NCBI RefSeq assembly: GCF_004795255.1
Contig: NZ_SSBQ01000002.1
Coordinates: 1 to 64,000, forward strand
Reading direction: 5' to 3'
Source of the DNA: Streptomyces sp. RKND-216
GTDB lineage: Bacteria > Actinomycetota > Actinomycetes > Streptomycetales > Streptomycetaceae
Length of the DNA stretch: 64,000 bases
Of the stretch, positions 32,450 through 40,590 are shown piece after piece. The position numbers and the translations under genes were made by a program. The notes below the pieces were generated by a model. The model had not been told where the DNA came from and ran no database searches. It saw only the letters and a program-made list of their open reading frames with translations. Each line of letters opens with the position of its first letter. Position 1 is the first letter of the stretch.

Positions 32450-32522
32450 CGGTGCCGCGGCCGGTGGCCGGTCCGGCGTGCCGCGGGCGGCCCGGCCGGG
32501 TGGGCTGCCGTACGTGCGGTGG

Positions 32523-32894
32523 TCAGTCGCTCCAGGTGCGGAGCTCGTCGGCGATGGCGTGGACGTCCGCGGAGCCGTCCTTCACCAGCCGGGCCAGGTC
32601 CCGGATGCGTTCGGGCGAGATGACGACCCGCATGCCGCTGGCCACCAGGTAGGCATACGCGACGGCGGAGGCGAACAGGGCGTTGGTGCGCTCCAGCGCC
32701 GGGACGTGCAGCAGCAGCTGGAGCAGCGCGGCGGCCCGGTCGTGCGGCTCGGGGTAGACGGGCCGGTCGAATATGGTCGCGTCGTGCCGGCTGACGGCGG
32801 CGACGAGCGCGCCGTAGTCGGTGACACGGGGGTCGCCGGGGGCCTTCTCCTCAGCGATCATGAGCAGCCAGGCCAGGTCGATGCGGACGGTCAC
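32523..32894 (-). CDS. Doc-like toxin-family protein with degenerate Fic motif
   Basis: 123 residues from GTG at 32894, overlapping the upstream antitoxin stop (GTGA). Recognised from IDLAWLLMIAEEKAPGDPRV, TDYGALVAAVSRHDATIF and VYPEPHDRAAALLQLLL, the pattern of proteins annotated Doc in Streptomyces. The Fic loop HPFxxGNKR that Doc uses to phosphorylate EF-Tu appears only as HVPALERTNALF, so the Gly-Asn-Lys-Arg part is not conserved. Either another chemistry or no activity is possible. Confidence 0.8.
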   Translation of the reverse strand: MTVRIDLAWLLMIAEEKAPGDPRVTDYGALVAAVSRHDATIFDRPVYPEPHDRAAALLQLLLHVPALERTNALFASAVAYAYLVASGMRVVISPERIRDLARLVKDGSADVHAIADELRTWSD

Positions 32895-33127
32895 GCGGCG
32901 TTGCGGCCCTCGCTCTCCGGGGTGCCGAACTCCTCGGCGAAGACGGACTCGTAGCTCTTCATGAAATCGGCGGCGGCCTCCACGAAGGTGTGCCCCACCT
33001 CGCCGGCGTCGCGCTGCACCAGCTCTTCGATGTAGCGGTTCATGCTCATGCCCCTCTGCAACGCGCGCTCGCGCGCCGTCTCCGCCGTCACCTCGTCCAC
33101 CCGGACGTTCAGCTGGGTCTTGGCCAC
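32891..33127 (-). CDS. ribbon-helix-helix antitoxin
   Basis: 78 residues from GTG at 33127. The first 45 residues (TQLNVRVDEVTAETARERAL, GMSMNRYIEELVQRD) form a ribbon-helix-helix DNA-binding fold. The acidic tail (FVEAAADFMKSYESVFAEEF) would bind the toxin. It overlaps the Doc-like gene by 4 bp. A TAGCGC-GTGA-GCGCTA inverted repeat sits 11 bp upstream. Confidence 0.85.
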   Translation of the reverse strand: MAKTQLNVRVDEVTAETARERALQRGMSMNRYIEELVQRDAGEVGHTFVEAAADFMKSYESVFAEEFGTPESEGRNAA

Positions 33128-33137
33128 GCTCCCACGC

Positions 33138-33153
33138 TAGCGCGTGAGCGCTA
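33138..33153. promoter_or_regulatory. putative antitoxin operator
   Basis: TAGCGC-GTGA-GCGCTA, 6-bp perfect arms, directly before the ribbon-helix-helix antitoxin gene. Position and symmetry fit autorepression of the pair. Confidence 0.5.
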
Positions 33154-33411
33154 TCACGGCAAGCAGTGGCGACCGCGGAAGCGGAGACGGGACGGCGCGG
33201 GCGCGTGACCAGGGGTGCTCCGTGCGGGCTGCTTTGCGGACGCTTTACGATGGGTGGCTCACCGGACAGTCGTCCGGGGTTCCAGATCGACCGGAAGGTG
33301 TGAGCGTCCGCCCATGGGCGAGCCTCCCAGTACCGACTCCGGCGGCCGTCAGGGCCGCCACACGTGCTGCCCCGCCAGCGTGCCCGATCCCGGGTGGGGG
33401 GTGACGGCACG

Positions 33412-34758
33412 ATGACCGAAGTGCTCCTGCTTCTGGTGGCGCTCCTCCTCGCCGTTGCCTGCGGCGCCTTCGTGGCGGCCGAGTTCTCGCTGACCACCGT
33501 CGAACGCGCCGAGCTGGAGAACGCGGTGGACCGCGGCGAGCGCGGCGCGCGGAGCGCGATGAGCGCGGTCACCTCCCTCACGTTCCAGCTCTCCGGCGCG
33601 CAGCTCGGCATCACCGTGACCAACCTGGTGGTCGGCATGCTGGCCGAGCCGTCCATCGGCGCGCTGCTGGCCGGCCCGCTCGGCGACCTGGGGGTTCCCG
33701 AGTCGGCGTCGTCGTCCGTGGCGCTGATCATCGGTACCGCGCTGTCCACGCTGGTCATGATGGTGATCGGCGAGCTGGTGCCGAAGAACTGGGCGATCTC
33801 CCGCCCGCTGCCGGTGGCGAAGGCGGTCGCCACGCCGCAACGGCTGTTCTCGGCCGCCTTCCGGCCGCTGATCCGGCATCTGAACAACACCGCGAACCGC
33901 GTGGTGGTCCGGATGGGCCTGGAGCCCACCGAGGAGCTGGCGTCCGCACGGTCCCCGCAGGAGCTGGTGGCACTGGCCCGGCACTCCGCGAAGGAGGGGG
34001 CGCTGGAGGCCGACACGGCGGACCTGTTCGTGCGCACCCTGCATCTGGCGGAGCTGACCGCGGAGAACGTGATGACGCCGCGTGTGCAGGTCACCGCGCT
34101 GGAGGTACAGGCCACCGCGGAGGACGTCGCCAACGCGACCCGGGCGACCGGCCTGTCCCGCTTCCCCGTCTTCCGCGGCAACCTGGACACCGTCGTGGGG
34201 ATCGTGCGGATCAAGGACGTGCTGGCCGTCCCGGCTGAGGAACGGCCGCGTCTGCCGGTGACGGAGCTGCTGCGGGAGCCGCTGCTGGTCCCGGAGTCGC
34301 TGACCGTGGACCGCCTGCTGGACCGGATGCCGGGCGGCGATCGGTCGATCGCGGTCGTCATCGACGAATACGGCGGCACCGCCGGGGTGGTGACGCTGGA
34401 GGACATCGTCGAGGAGGTCGTCGGTGAGGTGCGGGACGAGCACGACCCGCACGAGGCGCCCGACCTCGCACCCGCCGGGCAGGACGCGGACGGTCGCAGG
34501 CTGTTCGACGCCGACGGCGCGGCACGCACCGACCAACTGGCGCAGATCGGCCTGCGGGCACCGGAGGGGCCGTACGAGACGCTGGCCGGCCTGGTCGCAA
34601 CGGAGCTGGGGCGGATCCCGTCCGAGGGCGACGTGCTGGAGGTCGCCGGATGGCGGCTGGAGGTGCGGGACGCCTCCGGGCGGCGCGCGGCGGGCGTACG
34701 CCTCACGGGGCCGCTGCCGCACGCCGAACACGACGAGGACGAGGGGGCCTGGCGATGA
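33412..34758 (+). CDS. CNNM/CorC-type (hemolysin C-like) membrane protein, paralogue 1
   Basis: 448 residues, ATG at 33412. DUF21/CNNM membrane domain (residues ~1-190: LLLLVALLLAVACGAFVAAE, QLGITVTNLVVGMLAEPSIG, MMVIGELVPKNWAISRPLP), then two CBS motifs (VMTPRVQVTALEV..., SRFPVFRGNLDTVVGIVRIK and IAVVIDEYGGTAGVVTLEDI) and a C-terminal CorC/HlyC domain. Proposed roles are Mg2+/Co2+ transport or membrane integrity. The second paralogue starts in its stop codon (ATGA). Confidence 0.93.
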   Translation: MTEVLLLLVALLLAVACGAFVAAEFSLTTVERAELENAVDRGERGARSAMSAVTSLTFQLSGAQLGITVTNLVVGMLAEPSIGALLAGPLGDLGVPESASSSVALIIGTALSTLVMMVIGELVPKNWAISRPLPVAKAVATPQRLFSAAFRPLIRHLNNTANRVVVRMGLEPTEELASARSPQELVALARHSAKEGALEADTADLFVRTLHLAELTAENVMTPRVQVTALEVQATAEDVANATRATGLSRFPVFRGNLDTVVGIVRIKDVLAVPAEERPRLPVTELLREPLLVPESLTVDRLLDRMPGGDRSIAVVIDEYGGTAGVVTLEDIVEEVVGEVRDEHDPHEAPDLAPAGQDADGRRLFDADGAARTDQLAQIGLRAPEGPYETLAGLVATELGRIPSEGDVLEVAGWRLEVRDASGRRAAGVRLTGPLPHAEHDEDEGAWR

Positions 34759-35774
34759 CCGCGCTGCAGTTGTTCATCGGCCTGCTGACGCTGGTGGCCA
34801 ACGCCTTCTTCGTCGGCGGCGAGTTCGCCATGGTCTCGGTGCGCCGCAGCCAGATCGAACCGCGTGCGCAGGAGGGCGACCGCCGGGCGCGGAGCGTGAT
34901 GTGGGGCCTGGAACACGTGTCGCAGATCCTGGCCGCCGCGCAACTGGGCATCACGCTGTCCACGCTGGTACTCGGCGTCGTCGCGGAGCCGGCGATCGCC
35001 CACCTGCTGGAGCCGCTGTTCCACGCCGTGTCGATGCCGGAGGGCCTGATCCATCCGATCGCGTTCGCGATCGCCCTGTCCGCGGCGACCTACCTGCACA
35101 TGCTGGTCGGCGAGATGGTGCCGAAGAACATCGCGCTGGCCGCGCCGTACCGCTCGGCCATGGTCCTTGGGCCGCCGATGGTGGCGCTGACCCGGGCACT
35201 GCGTCCGGTGATCTTCACGGTGAACGCGTTCGCGAACACGCTGTTGAAGCTGATCCGGGTGGAGCCCAGGGACGAGGTCGAGTCGACGTTCTCGGACGAC
35301 GAACTGGCCCGCATGGTCGCGGACTCCAGCGAAGCGGGACTGCTGGACGACCGGTCCACGGAACGGCTGCGGGACGCACTGGAACTGGGCCGCCGCCCCG
35401 TTTCCGACGTGGCGCGGCCGCTGGAGCGGGTGGTGTCGGCGCCGCTGGGCGTGACGCCGGAGGAACTGGAACGGCTGTCGTCCGACTCCGGTTACTCTCG
35501 CTTCCCGGTCGTCGACTCGAGCGGACGTGCGATGGGCTACCTGCACGTCAAGGACGCCCTGGACGCGGTGCCGCGCGACGAGGCGTTCCCACGGAGCGCC
35601 CTGCGCCCGATCGCGCTGGTGCGCGGGGCGACGCCCCTGGACGACGTGCTGGGCGCGATGCGCGGCAGCCGTACGCATCTGGCGGCAGTGATCGGCGCCG
35701 AGGGGAAGGCGGCCGGCCTGGTCACCATGGAGGACGTGCTGCGGGAGCTGGTGGGCAGGCTTCCCGGCGGGTGA
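34755..35774 (+). CDS. CNNM/CorC-type membrane protein, paralogue 2
   Basis: 339 residues, ATG at 34755, overlapping paralogue 1. Same DUF21 membrane core (LTLVANAFFVGGEFAMVSVR, AAQLGITLSTLVLGVVAEPA, HMLVGEMVPKNIALAAPYR) and CBS pair (SRFPVVDSSGRAMGYLHVKD and AAVIGAEGKAAGLVTMEDVL), but it lacks the C-terminal CorC/HlyC domain. The co-translated long/short pair may act as a heteromer (inference). A strong terminator follows. Confidence 0.92.
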   Translation: MTALQLFIGLLTLVANAFFVGGEFAMVSVRRSQIEPRAQEGDRRARSVMWGLEHVSQILAAAQLGITLSTLVLGVVAEPAIAHLLEPLFHAVSMPEGLIHPIAFAIALSAATYLHMLVGEMVPKNIALAAPYRSAMVLGPPMVALTRALRPVIFTVNAFANTLLKLIRVEPRDEVESTFSDDELARMVADSSEAGLLDDRSTERLRDALELGRRPVSDVARPLERVVSAPLGVTPEELERLSSDSGYSRFPVVDSSGRAMGYLHVKDALDAVPRDEAFPRSALRPIALVRGATPLDDVLGAMRGSRTHLAAVIGAEGKAAGLVTMEDVLRELVGRLPGG

Positions 35775-35783
35775 CGTGCGGAC

Positions 35784-35819
35784 CCGCTGCGGCACGCCGG
35801 GGCCGGCGTGCCGCAGCGG
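35784..35819 (+). terminator. strong terminator hairpin after the CorC pair
   Basis: Perfect 17-bp stem (35784-35800 and 35803-35819) with a 2-base apparent loop, 10 bp after the stop codon. Confidence 0.85.
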
Positions 35820-35899
35820 TGGACCCCTGTGAGCCGGGCGGCCGGGCGGGACGTACCGGCGATCTGCTTGACCGGGGCAACCAGTATTCTGGGGCGGCC

Positions 35900-36688
35900 A
35901 TGGACAACGCCGCCGCGCCCCCGATCACCAGCTTCGTCGCCCTGGGCGACTCCTTCACCGAAGGCATGTCGGACCTGCTGCCGGACGGCAGCTACCGGGG
36001 CTGGGCGGATCTGCTGGCCACCCGGCTCGCCGCGCGGTCCGGCGGCTTCCGTTACGCCAACCTCGCGGTGCGGGGCAAGCTGATCCGTCAGATCGCCGAC
36101 GAACAGGTGGCGGTCGCGGCGGCGCTGCGCCCGGACCTGGCGACGCTGGTCGGCGGGCTGAACGACGTGCTGCGGCCGCGCTGCGACATGGGCCGGGTGT
36201 GCGGCGTGCTGGAGGAGTCGGTGGAACGGCTCGCGCCGTACTGCGGCCGGCTGGTGCTGATGCGCAGCCCCGGGCGGCGCGGGCCGGGGCTGGAGCGCTG
36301 CCGGCCCCGGATGGAGCAGCTCTTCTCCTTCGTCGACGATCTCGCCGGCCGGCACGGCGCGACGGTGGTCGACCTGTACTCCGCCCCGTCGCTGACCGAC
36401 CCGCGGCTGTGGGCGGACGACCGGCTGCATCTGACGGACGAGGGGCACCGCAGGGTCGCCGAGGCGGTGTGGCAGGCGGTCGGGCTGCCCGCCGAGACCG
36501 ACTGGGAGACGCCGCTGCCGGAGTCCGCGCCGCCCGGCTGGCTGCTGCGGCGGCGCGCGGACCTGCGGTTCACGCGCGAACATCTGGTGCCGTGGGTCGG
36601 TCGCCGGCTCACCGGGCGTTCCTCCGGCGACGGACGTGCGCCCAAGCGCCCGGACCTCACCCCGCTGGCCTGCGAGGACACCCCGTAG
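35900..36688 (+). CDS. SGNH/GDSL hydrolase
   Basis: 262 residues, ATG at 35900. Block I FVALGDSFTEGM has the nucleophilic Ser; block III VGGLNDVLRP holds the Asn; block V DDRLHLTDEGHRRV has the Asp-His pair. It lacks a signal peptide, so it is probably a cytoplasmic esterase or lipase-like enzyme. The TAG stop (36686-36688) forms the first half of the -10 box of purB. Confidence 0.93.
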   Translation: MDNAAAPPITSFVALGDSFTEGMSDLLPDGSYRGWADLLATRLAARSGGFRYANLAVRGKLIRQIADEQVAVAAALRPDLATLVGGLNDVLRPRCDMGRVCGVLEESVERLAPYCGRLVLMRSPGRRGPGLERCRPRMEQLFSFVDDLAGRHGATVVDLYSAPSLTDPRLWADDRLHLTDEGHRRVAEAVWQAVGLPAETDWETPLPESAPPGWLLRRRADLRFTREHLVPWVGRRLTGRSSGDGRAPKRPDLTPLACEDTP

Positions 36689-36691
36689 AAT
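36686..36691 (+). promoter_or_regulatory. -10 element of a probable leaderless purB mRNA
   Basis: TAGAAT lies 7 bp before the purB GTG, the classic spacing for a transcript that starts at or next to the start codon. No ribosome site precedes the GTG. Confidence 0.6.
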
Positions 36692-36698
36692 CCGCGGT

Positions 36699-38129
36699 GT
36701 GAGTGACAAGCCCCGCATCCCGAACGTTCTGGCCGGCCGCTACGCCTCGACGGAGCTGGCCGTCCTGTGGTCTCCCGAGTACAAGGTCACGCTGGAGCGG
36801 CGGCTGTGGCTCGCGGTGCTCCGCGCCCAGCGGGACCTGGGTGTGGAGGTCCCGGACGGGGCCGTCGAGGACTACGAGCGGGTGCTGGAGCAGGTGGACC
36901 TGGAGTCCGTCGCCGCGCGGGAACGCGTCACCCGGCACGATGTGAAGGCCCGCATCGAGGAGTTCAACGCGCTCGCCGGGCACGAGCAGGTCCACAAGGG
37001 CATGACGTCCCGGGACCTGACGGAGAACGTCGAGCAGCTGCAGGTGCGGCTGTCGCTGGAGCACGTGCGGGACCGCACGGTGGCGCTGCTGGCGCGGCTG
37101 GGGAGGCTGGCGGGCGAGCACGCGGAGCTGGTGATGGCCGGCCGCTCGCACAACGTGGCCGCGCAGGCGACGACGCTGGGCAAGAGGTTCGCGACCGCGG
37201 CGGACGAGCTGCTGGCCGCCTACGAGCGGCTGGAGGACCTGCTCGGCCGGTACCCGCTGCGGGGGGTGAAGGGCCCGGTGGGCACCGCGCAGGACATGCT
37301 GGACCTGCTGGGCGGCGACGCGGGGAAGCTGGCCGAGCTGGAGCGTCGCGTCGCCGGGCACCTCGGTTTCGCACGCGCCTTCACCTCCGTCGGGCAGGTC
37401 TACCCGCGGTCGCTGGACTACGACGTGGTGACGGCCCTGGTGCAGCTCGCGGCGGCGCCGTCGTCGCTGGCGAAGACGATCCGCCTGATGGCGGGCCAGG
37501 AGCTGGTCACCGAGGGCTTCAAGGAGGGCCAGGTCGGGTCGTCGGCGATGCCGCACAAGATGAACACACGTTCCTGCGAACGGGTCAACGGCCTCGCGGT
37601 GATCCTGCGCGGGTACGCGTCGATGGCCGGCGAGCTGGCGGGCGACCAGTGGAACGAGGGTGACGTGTCGTGCTCCGTGGTGCGCCGGGTGGCGCTGCCG
37701 GACGCGTTCTTCGCGTTCGACGGGCTGCTGGAGACCTTCCTGACGGTGCTGGACGAGTTCGGCGCCTTCCCGGCCGTGGTCGCCCGCGAACTGGACCGCT
37801 ACCTGCCCTTCCTGGCCACGACGAAGGTGCTGATGGGCGCCGTGCGGGCCGGTGTGGGGCGGGAGACCGCTCACGAGGCGATCAAGGAGCACGCGGTCGC
37901 CTCGGCGCTGGCGATGCGTCAGGGCGCGGAGCGCAACGAGCTGCTGGACCGGCTCGCCGCCGACCGCCGCATCCCGCTGGACCGTGCGGCGCTGGACGCG
38001 CTGATGGCCGACCGGCTGTCGTTCACCGGCGCAGCGGGCGAGCAGACGGCCGCCGTGGCGGCGAGGATCGAGGAGATCGTCAAGCGCCACCCGGAGGCGG
38101 CCGGTTACACGCCGGGGTCGATCCTCTGA
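36699..38129 (+). CDS. purB: adenylosuccinate lyase
   Basis: 476 residues from GTG at 36699 (VSDKPRIPNVLAGRYASTEL). Cleaves SAICAR and adenylosuccinate in purine synthesis. Signature GSSAMPHKMN (about residues 285-295), with catalytic His in AGRSHNVAAQ, and substrate contacts in HKGMTSRDLTENVEQ. The predicted transcript is leaderless. The mug-like gene overlaps its stop. Confidence 0.95.
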   Translation: MSDKPRIPNVLAGRYASTELAVLWSPEYKVTLERRLWLAVLRAQRDLGVEVPDGAVEDYERVLEQVDLESVAARERVTRHDVKARIEEFNALAGHEQVHKGMTSRDLTENVEQLQVRLSLEHVRDRTVALLARLGRLAGEHAELVMAGRSHNVAAQATTLGKRFATAADELLAAYERLEDLLGRYPLRGVKGPVGTAQDMLDLLGGDAGKLAELERRVAGHLGFARAFTSVGQVYPRSLDYDVVTALVQLAAAPSSLAKTIRLMAGQELVTEGFKEGQVGSSAMPHKMNTRSCERVNGLAVILRGYASMAGELAGDQWNEGDVSCSVVRRVALPDAFFAFDGLLETFLTVLDEFGAFPAVVARELDRYLPFLATTKVLMGAVRAGVGRETAHEAIKEHAVASALAMRQGAERNELLDRLAADRRIPLDRAALDALMADRLSFTGAAGEQTAAVAARIEEIVKRHPEAAGYTPGSIL

Positions 38130-38707
38130 GCAGCCCGCCCCCGCCGCCGTTCCGCCCCTCCCCCGCCGACCTGGAGGCCGCGCGCGACCGCCTGGTGCCG
38201 GACGTGGTCGCGGGGGGCTTGCGGGTGCTGTTCTGCGGCATCAACCCCGGGCTCTGGTCGGCGGCGACCGGCCACCACTTCGCGCGGCCGGGCAACCGGT
38301 TCTGGCCGGTCCTGCACCGCTCCGGGTTCACACCGCGGCAGCTGGCGCCGCACGAGGAGCGCGAGTTGCTGGAGCACGGCCTGGGCATCACCAACGTGGT
38401 CGCCCGGGCCAGTGCACGTGCGGACGAGCTGACCCGCGAGGAGTACGAGACCGGCGGGCGCGCGCTGGAGCGCAGGGTCGCGCGGTGGCGTCCGGCGTGG
38501 CTGGCGGTGGTGGGGGTGACCGCGTACCGGGCGGCGTTCGGCGAACGGCGGGCGGGCGTGGGCCCGCAGGAGCGGACCATGGGCGGCACGCGCATCTGGG
38601 TGCTGCCCAACCCCAGCGGCCTCAACGCCCATTGGCAACCGGCCGCGATGGCGGAGGAGTTCGGCCGGCTGCGTGCCGCCTCGGAGGCGGACCGGGCGGA
38701 CGGCTGA
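38126..38707 (+). CDS. mug: mismatch-specific uracil/thymine DNA glycosylase (Mug/TDG)
   Basis: About 193 residues. LRVLFCGINPGLWSAATGHH, FARPGNRFWPVLHRSGFTP, GITNVVARASARADEL and WVLPNPSGLNAHW are the motifs of the Mug family (GINPG active site, NPSG loop), which removes U or T mispaired with G. There is no ATG, GTG or TTG between the purB stop and FRPSPADLEAARDRLVPD. CTG at 38126, overlapping purB as CTGA, is the best start; GTG at 38195 would cut into the conserved domain. Confidence 0.9.
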   Translation: MSSPPPPPFRPSPADLEAARDRLVPDVVAGGLRVLFCGINPGLWSAATGHHFARPGNRFWPVLHRSGFTPRQLAPHEERELLEHGLGITNVVARASARADELTREEYETGGRALERRVARWRPAWLAVVGVTAYRAAFGERRAGVGPQERTMGGTRIWVLPNPSGLNAHWQPAAMAEEFGRLRAASEADRADG

Positions 38708-38740
38708 GCCGCGCGCTGTGTGCCGCGTCGGCCGCTGCTG

Positions 38741-38780
38741 GTCGGTGTCAGTCGGTGTCGGCCGGTGTCAGTCGGTGTCG
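38741..38780. repeat. two 20-bp tandem repeats
   Basis: 38741-38760 and 38761-38780 are identical except for one base; each contains GTGTCAGTCGGTGTCG. The second copy holds the stop codon and last codons of the minus-strand hypothetical gene (38768-39154). Looks like a recent duplication of the gene end. Confidence 0.85.
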
Positions 38781-39154
38781 CCGACGGCGGCGACCAGGTG
38801 GAAGGGCAGATTGTCGCCCTGCCGGCCCACGCCGACACCCAGCCAGCGGTCGCCGACCTGCCAGCGGCGCAGGACGCGGACGGAGGCACAGAGGGTGCGC
38901 AGGGGTTCGGGGACCGGCTCCCCCGAGGCCAGCCGCACCAGGTCGTCGGTGAGGTCGAGTACCTCGGGCTCGCCCCAGCGGCGAGTGAGCAGCTCCACCA
39001 GCGCGTCGCAGTCGGCGCCGAAGGCCTCCTCCGCCTCCAGACCCGCGCTCGGGTCGTCCTCGGACGGGTCCGCGCCGACGGCGAGGTCCGCGGTGCGCGG
39101 TCCGGGCACCGCCAGGAGGCGCTCGACGGCGGCGGCGTGGTGGGCGAGGATCAT
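38768..39154 (-). CDS. conserved hypothetical protein
   Basis: 128 residues, ATG at 39154 (MILAHHAAAVERLLAVPGPR). Acidic soluble protein with EEAFGADCDALVELLTRRWG, EVLDLTDDLVRLASGEP and RRWQVGDRWLGVGVGRQGDN near the C-terminus. I do not recognise a characterised family; the single-domain layout and compact size look real. Its 3' end lies in a tandem repeat. Confidence 0.75.
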   Translation of the reverse strand: MILAHHAAAVERLLAVPGPRTADLAVGADPSEDDPSAGLEAEEAFGADCDALVELLTRRWGEPEVLDLTDDLVRLASGEPVPEPLRTLCASVRVLRRWQVGDRWLGVGVGRQGDNLPFHLVAAVGDTD

Positions 39155-39370
39155 GGGACCAGTAAACCGTCCTCCGGGGTGGGTTGACGACGGTTCAGGC
39201 ACGGGCTTTCCGCGACGCCGGAACGGGAGCCGCCGGGATGCCGCCCCCGGCCCGGCCCCGGGGGAGTCCGCGCGGCCCGCCACGGGTCCGTTTCGTGAGG
39301 GCGGCGCTGCTCGCAGGGCCGCGGCGGAGCGGATACGATCCGCTGCACGCGCACGACCAGGGAGGCGGAC

Positions 39371-40531
39371 GTGGGGAGGCTCACCGGCGGCGACCCGTCG
39401 CTGCTGCGTCGTATCAACTCCGCCGTCGTGCTGCGGGCCCTGCGCGGGACGGACGAACCGCCGACGCTGACGCTTACCGACCTCGCCCACGCGACGGGCC
39501 TGTCGCGCCCCACTGTCGAAGGTGTGGTGGAGGGCCTGGCGGATGCCGGACTGGTCGCCGAGGACACCCAGGGCGGCGGCGACGCCCGCCGCGGGCGGCC
39601 CGCACGCCGGTTCCGGTTCTGCTCCGAGGCGGGGCACCTGCTGGGCGTGGAGATCGGACCGCACCGCGTCGCCGCGGTGCTGGCGGACCTGACGGGGCGC
39701 ACCACCTCGACGATGGCACGGCCGGTCGCGGAGGACGCCGAGGCCGGCCGGCGGCTGGAGCACGTCCGCACGCTGGTCGCGGACCTGCTGCGCCGGGCGG
39801 GGGTGGCCCGCACCTCGCTGCGCGCGGTCGGCGTGGGGAGCCCCGGCATCGTGGAGGCGGACGGCCGGGTACGGCTGGGCACGGCGCTGCCGGGATGGAC
39901 CGGCCTCCCTCTGGGCGACCGGCTGCGGCGCTCCTTTCGCTGCCCGGTGCTGGTGGAGAACGACGCAAACGCGGCGGCGCTCGCCGAGCACTGGAAGGGC
40001 GCGGCCGCCGGCTCCGACGACGTGGTGTTCGTCCTGGCGGGTCTGAGCCCGGGCGCCGGGTCGCTGATCGGCGGCCGGCTGCACCGCGGGTTCGGCGGCG
40101 CGGCGGGGGAGATCGGGGCGCTCCACCTGCTGGGCAGGGAGGCCACCCCGGAGCGTCTGCTGTCCACGACGGGCGAGCCGCTGCACCCGCTGGACGAGGA
40201 GGCGGTGGCCCGGGTCTTCGAGCTCGCCCGGGAGGGCGACCCCCGGGCGACGGAGGCGGTCGGCAGGTTCATCCGGCGGCTGGTGCACGACGTGGCGGCA
40301 CTGGTCCTGGCCCTGGACCCCGAGCTGGTGGTCGTGGGCGGCTGGGCCTCCGGGCTGGACGGGGTGCTGGGTCCGCTGCGTGACGAGCTGGAGCGGTACT
40401 GCCTGCGGCCGCCGCGGGTGGCGCTGTCGGAGCTGGGTGAGGCGGCGGTCGCGACCGGCGCGCTGCGGCTGGCGGTGGACCATTGGGAGGAGCGGCTGTT
40501 CGCGGTCGAGGGCACGACGGTCGGCGGCTGA
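39371..40531 (+). CDS. ROK-family transcriptional regulator
   Basis: 386 residues from GTG at 39371, with GGGAGG upstream. N-terminal winged helix (LTDLAHATGLSRPTVEGVVE, LADAGLVAED), then the ROK fold: LGVEIGPHRVAAVLADLTG, GVGSPGIVEADGRV, ENDANAAALAEHWKG, and VVVGGWASG near the end. The usual ROK zinc motif CxCGxxGCxE is missing (FGGAAGEIGALHLL in its place). Probably a sugar-responsive repressor, target unknown. Confidence 0.92.
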   Translation: MGRLTGGDPSLLRRINSAVVLRALRGTDEPPTLTLTDLAHATGLSRPTVEGVVEGLADAGLVAEDTQGGGDARRGRPARRFRFCSEAGHLLGVEIGPHRVAAVLADLTGRTTSTMARPVAEDAEAGRRLEHVRTLVADLLRRAGVARTSLRAVGVGSPGIVEADGRVRLGTALPGWTGLPLGDRLRRSFRCPVLVENDANAAALAEHWKGAAAGSDDVVFVLAGLSPGAGSLIGGRLHRGFGGAAGEIGALHLLGREATPERLLSTTGEPLHPLDEEAVARVFELAREGDPRATEAVGRFIRRLVHDVAALVLALDPELVVVGGWASGLDGVLGPLRDELERYCLRPPRVALSELGEAAVATGALRLAVDHWEERLFAVEGTTVGG

Positions 40532-40568
40532 GGCGGGACGCGAGCACGGCTCGCCGTTTCCCCGGTTG

Positions 40569-40585
40569 CCCCGCGCCCCGCGGGG
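40569..40585. terminator. short hairpin between the ROK and GntR genes
   Basis: CCCCGCG-CCC-CGCGGGG, 7 bp perfect stem between convergent genes; may end both transcripts. Confidence 0.5.
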
Positions 40586-40590
40586 GCCGG

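Noticed and set aside
32523..35795. 1090-residue open frame on the minus strand
   Set aside because: It overlaps the two CorC-type genes antisense and only its last part (the Doc-like gene) is real; the rest lacks any domain.
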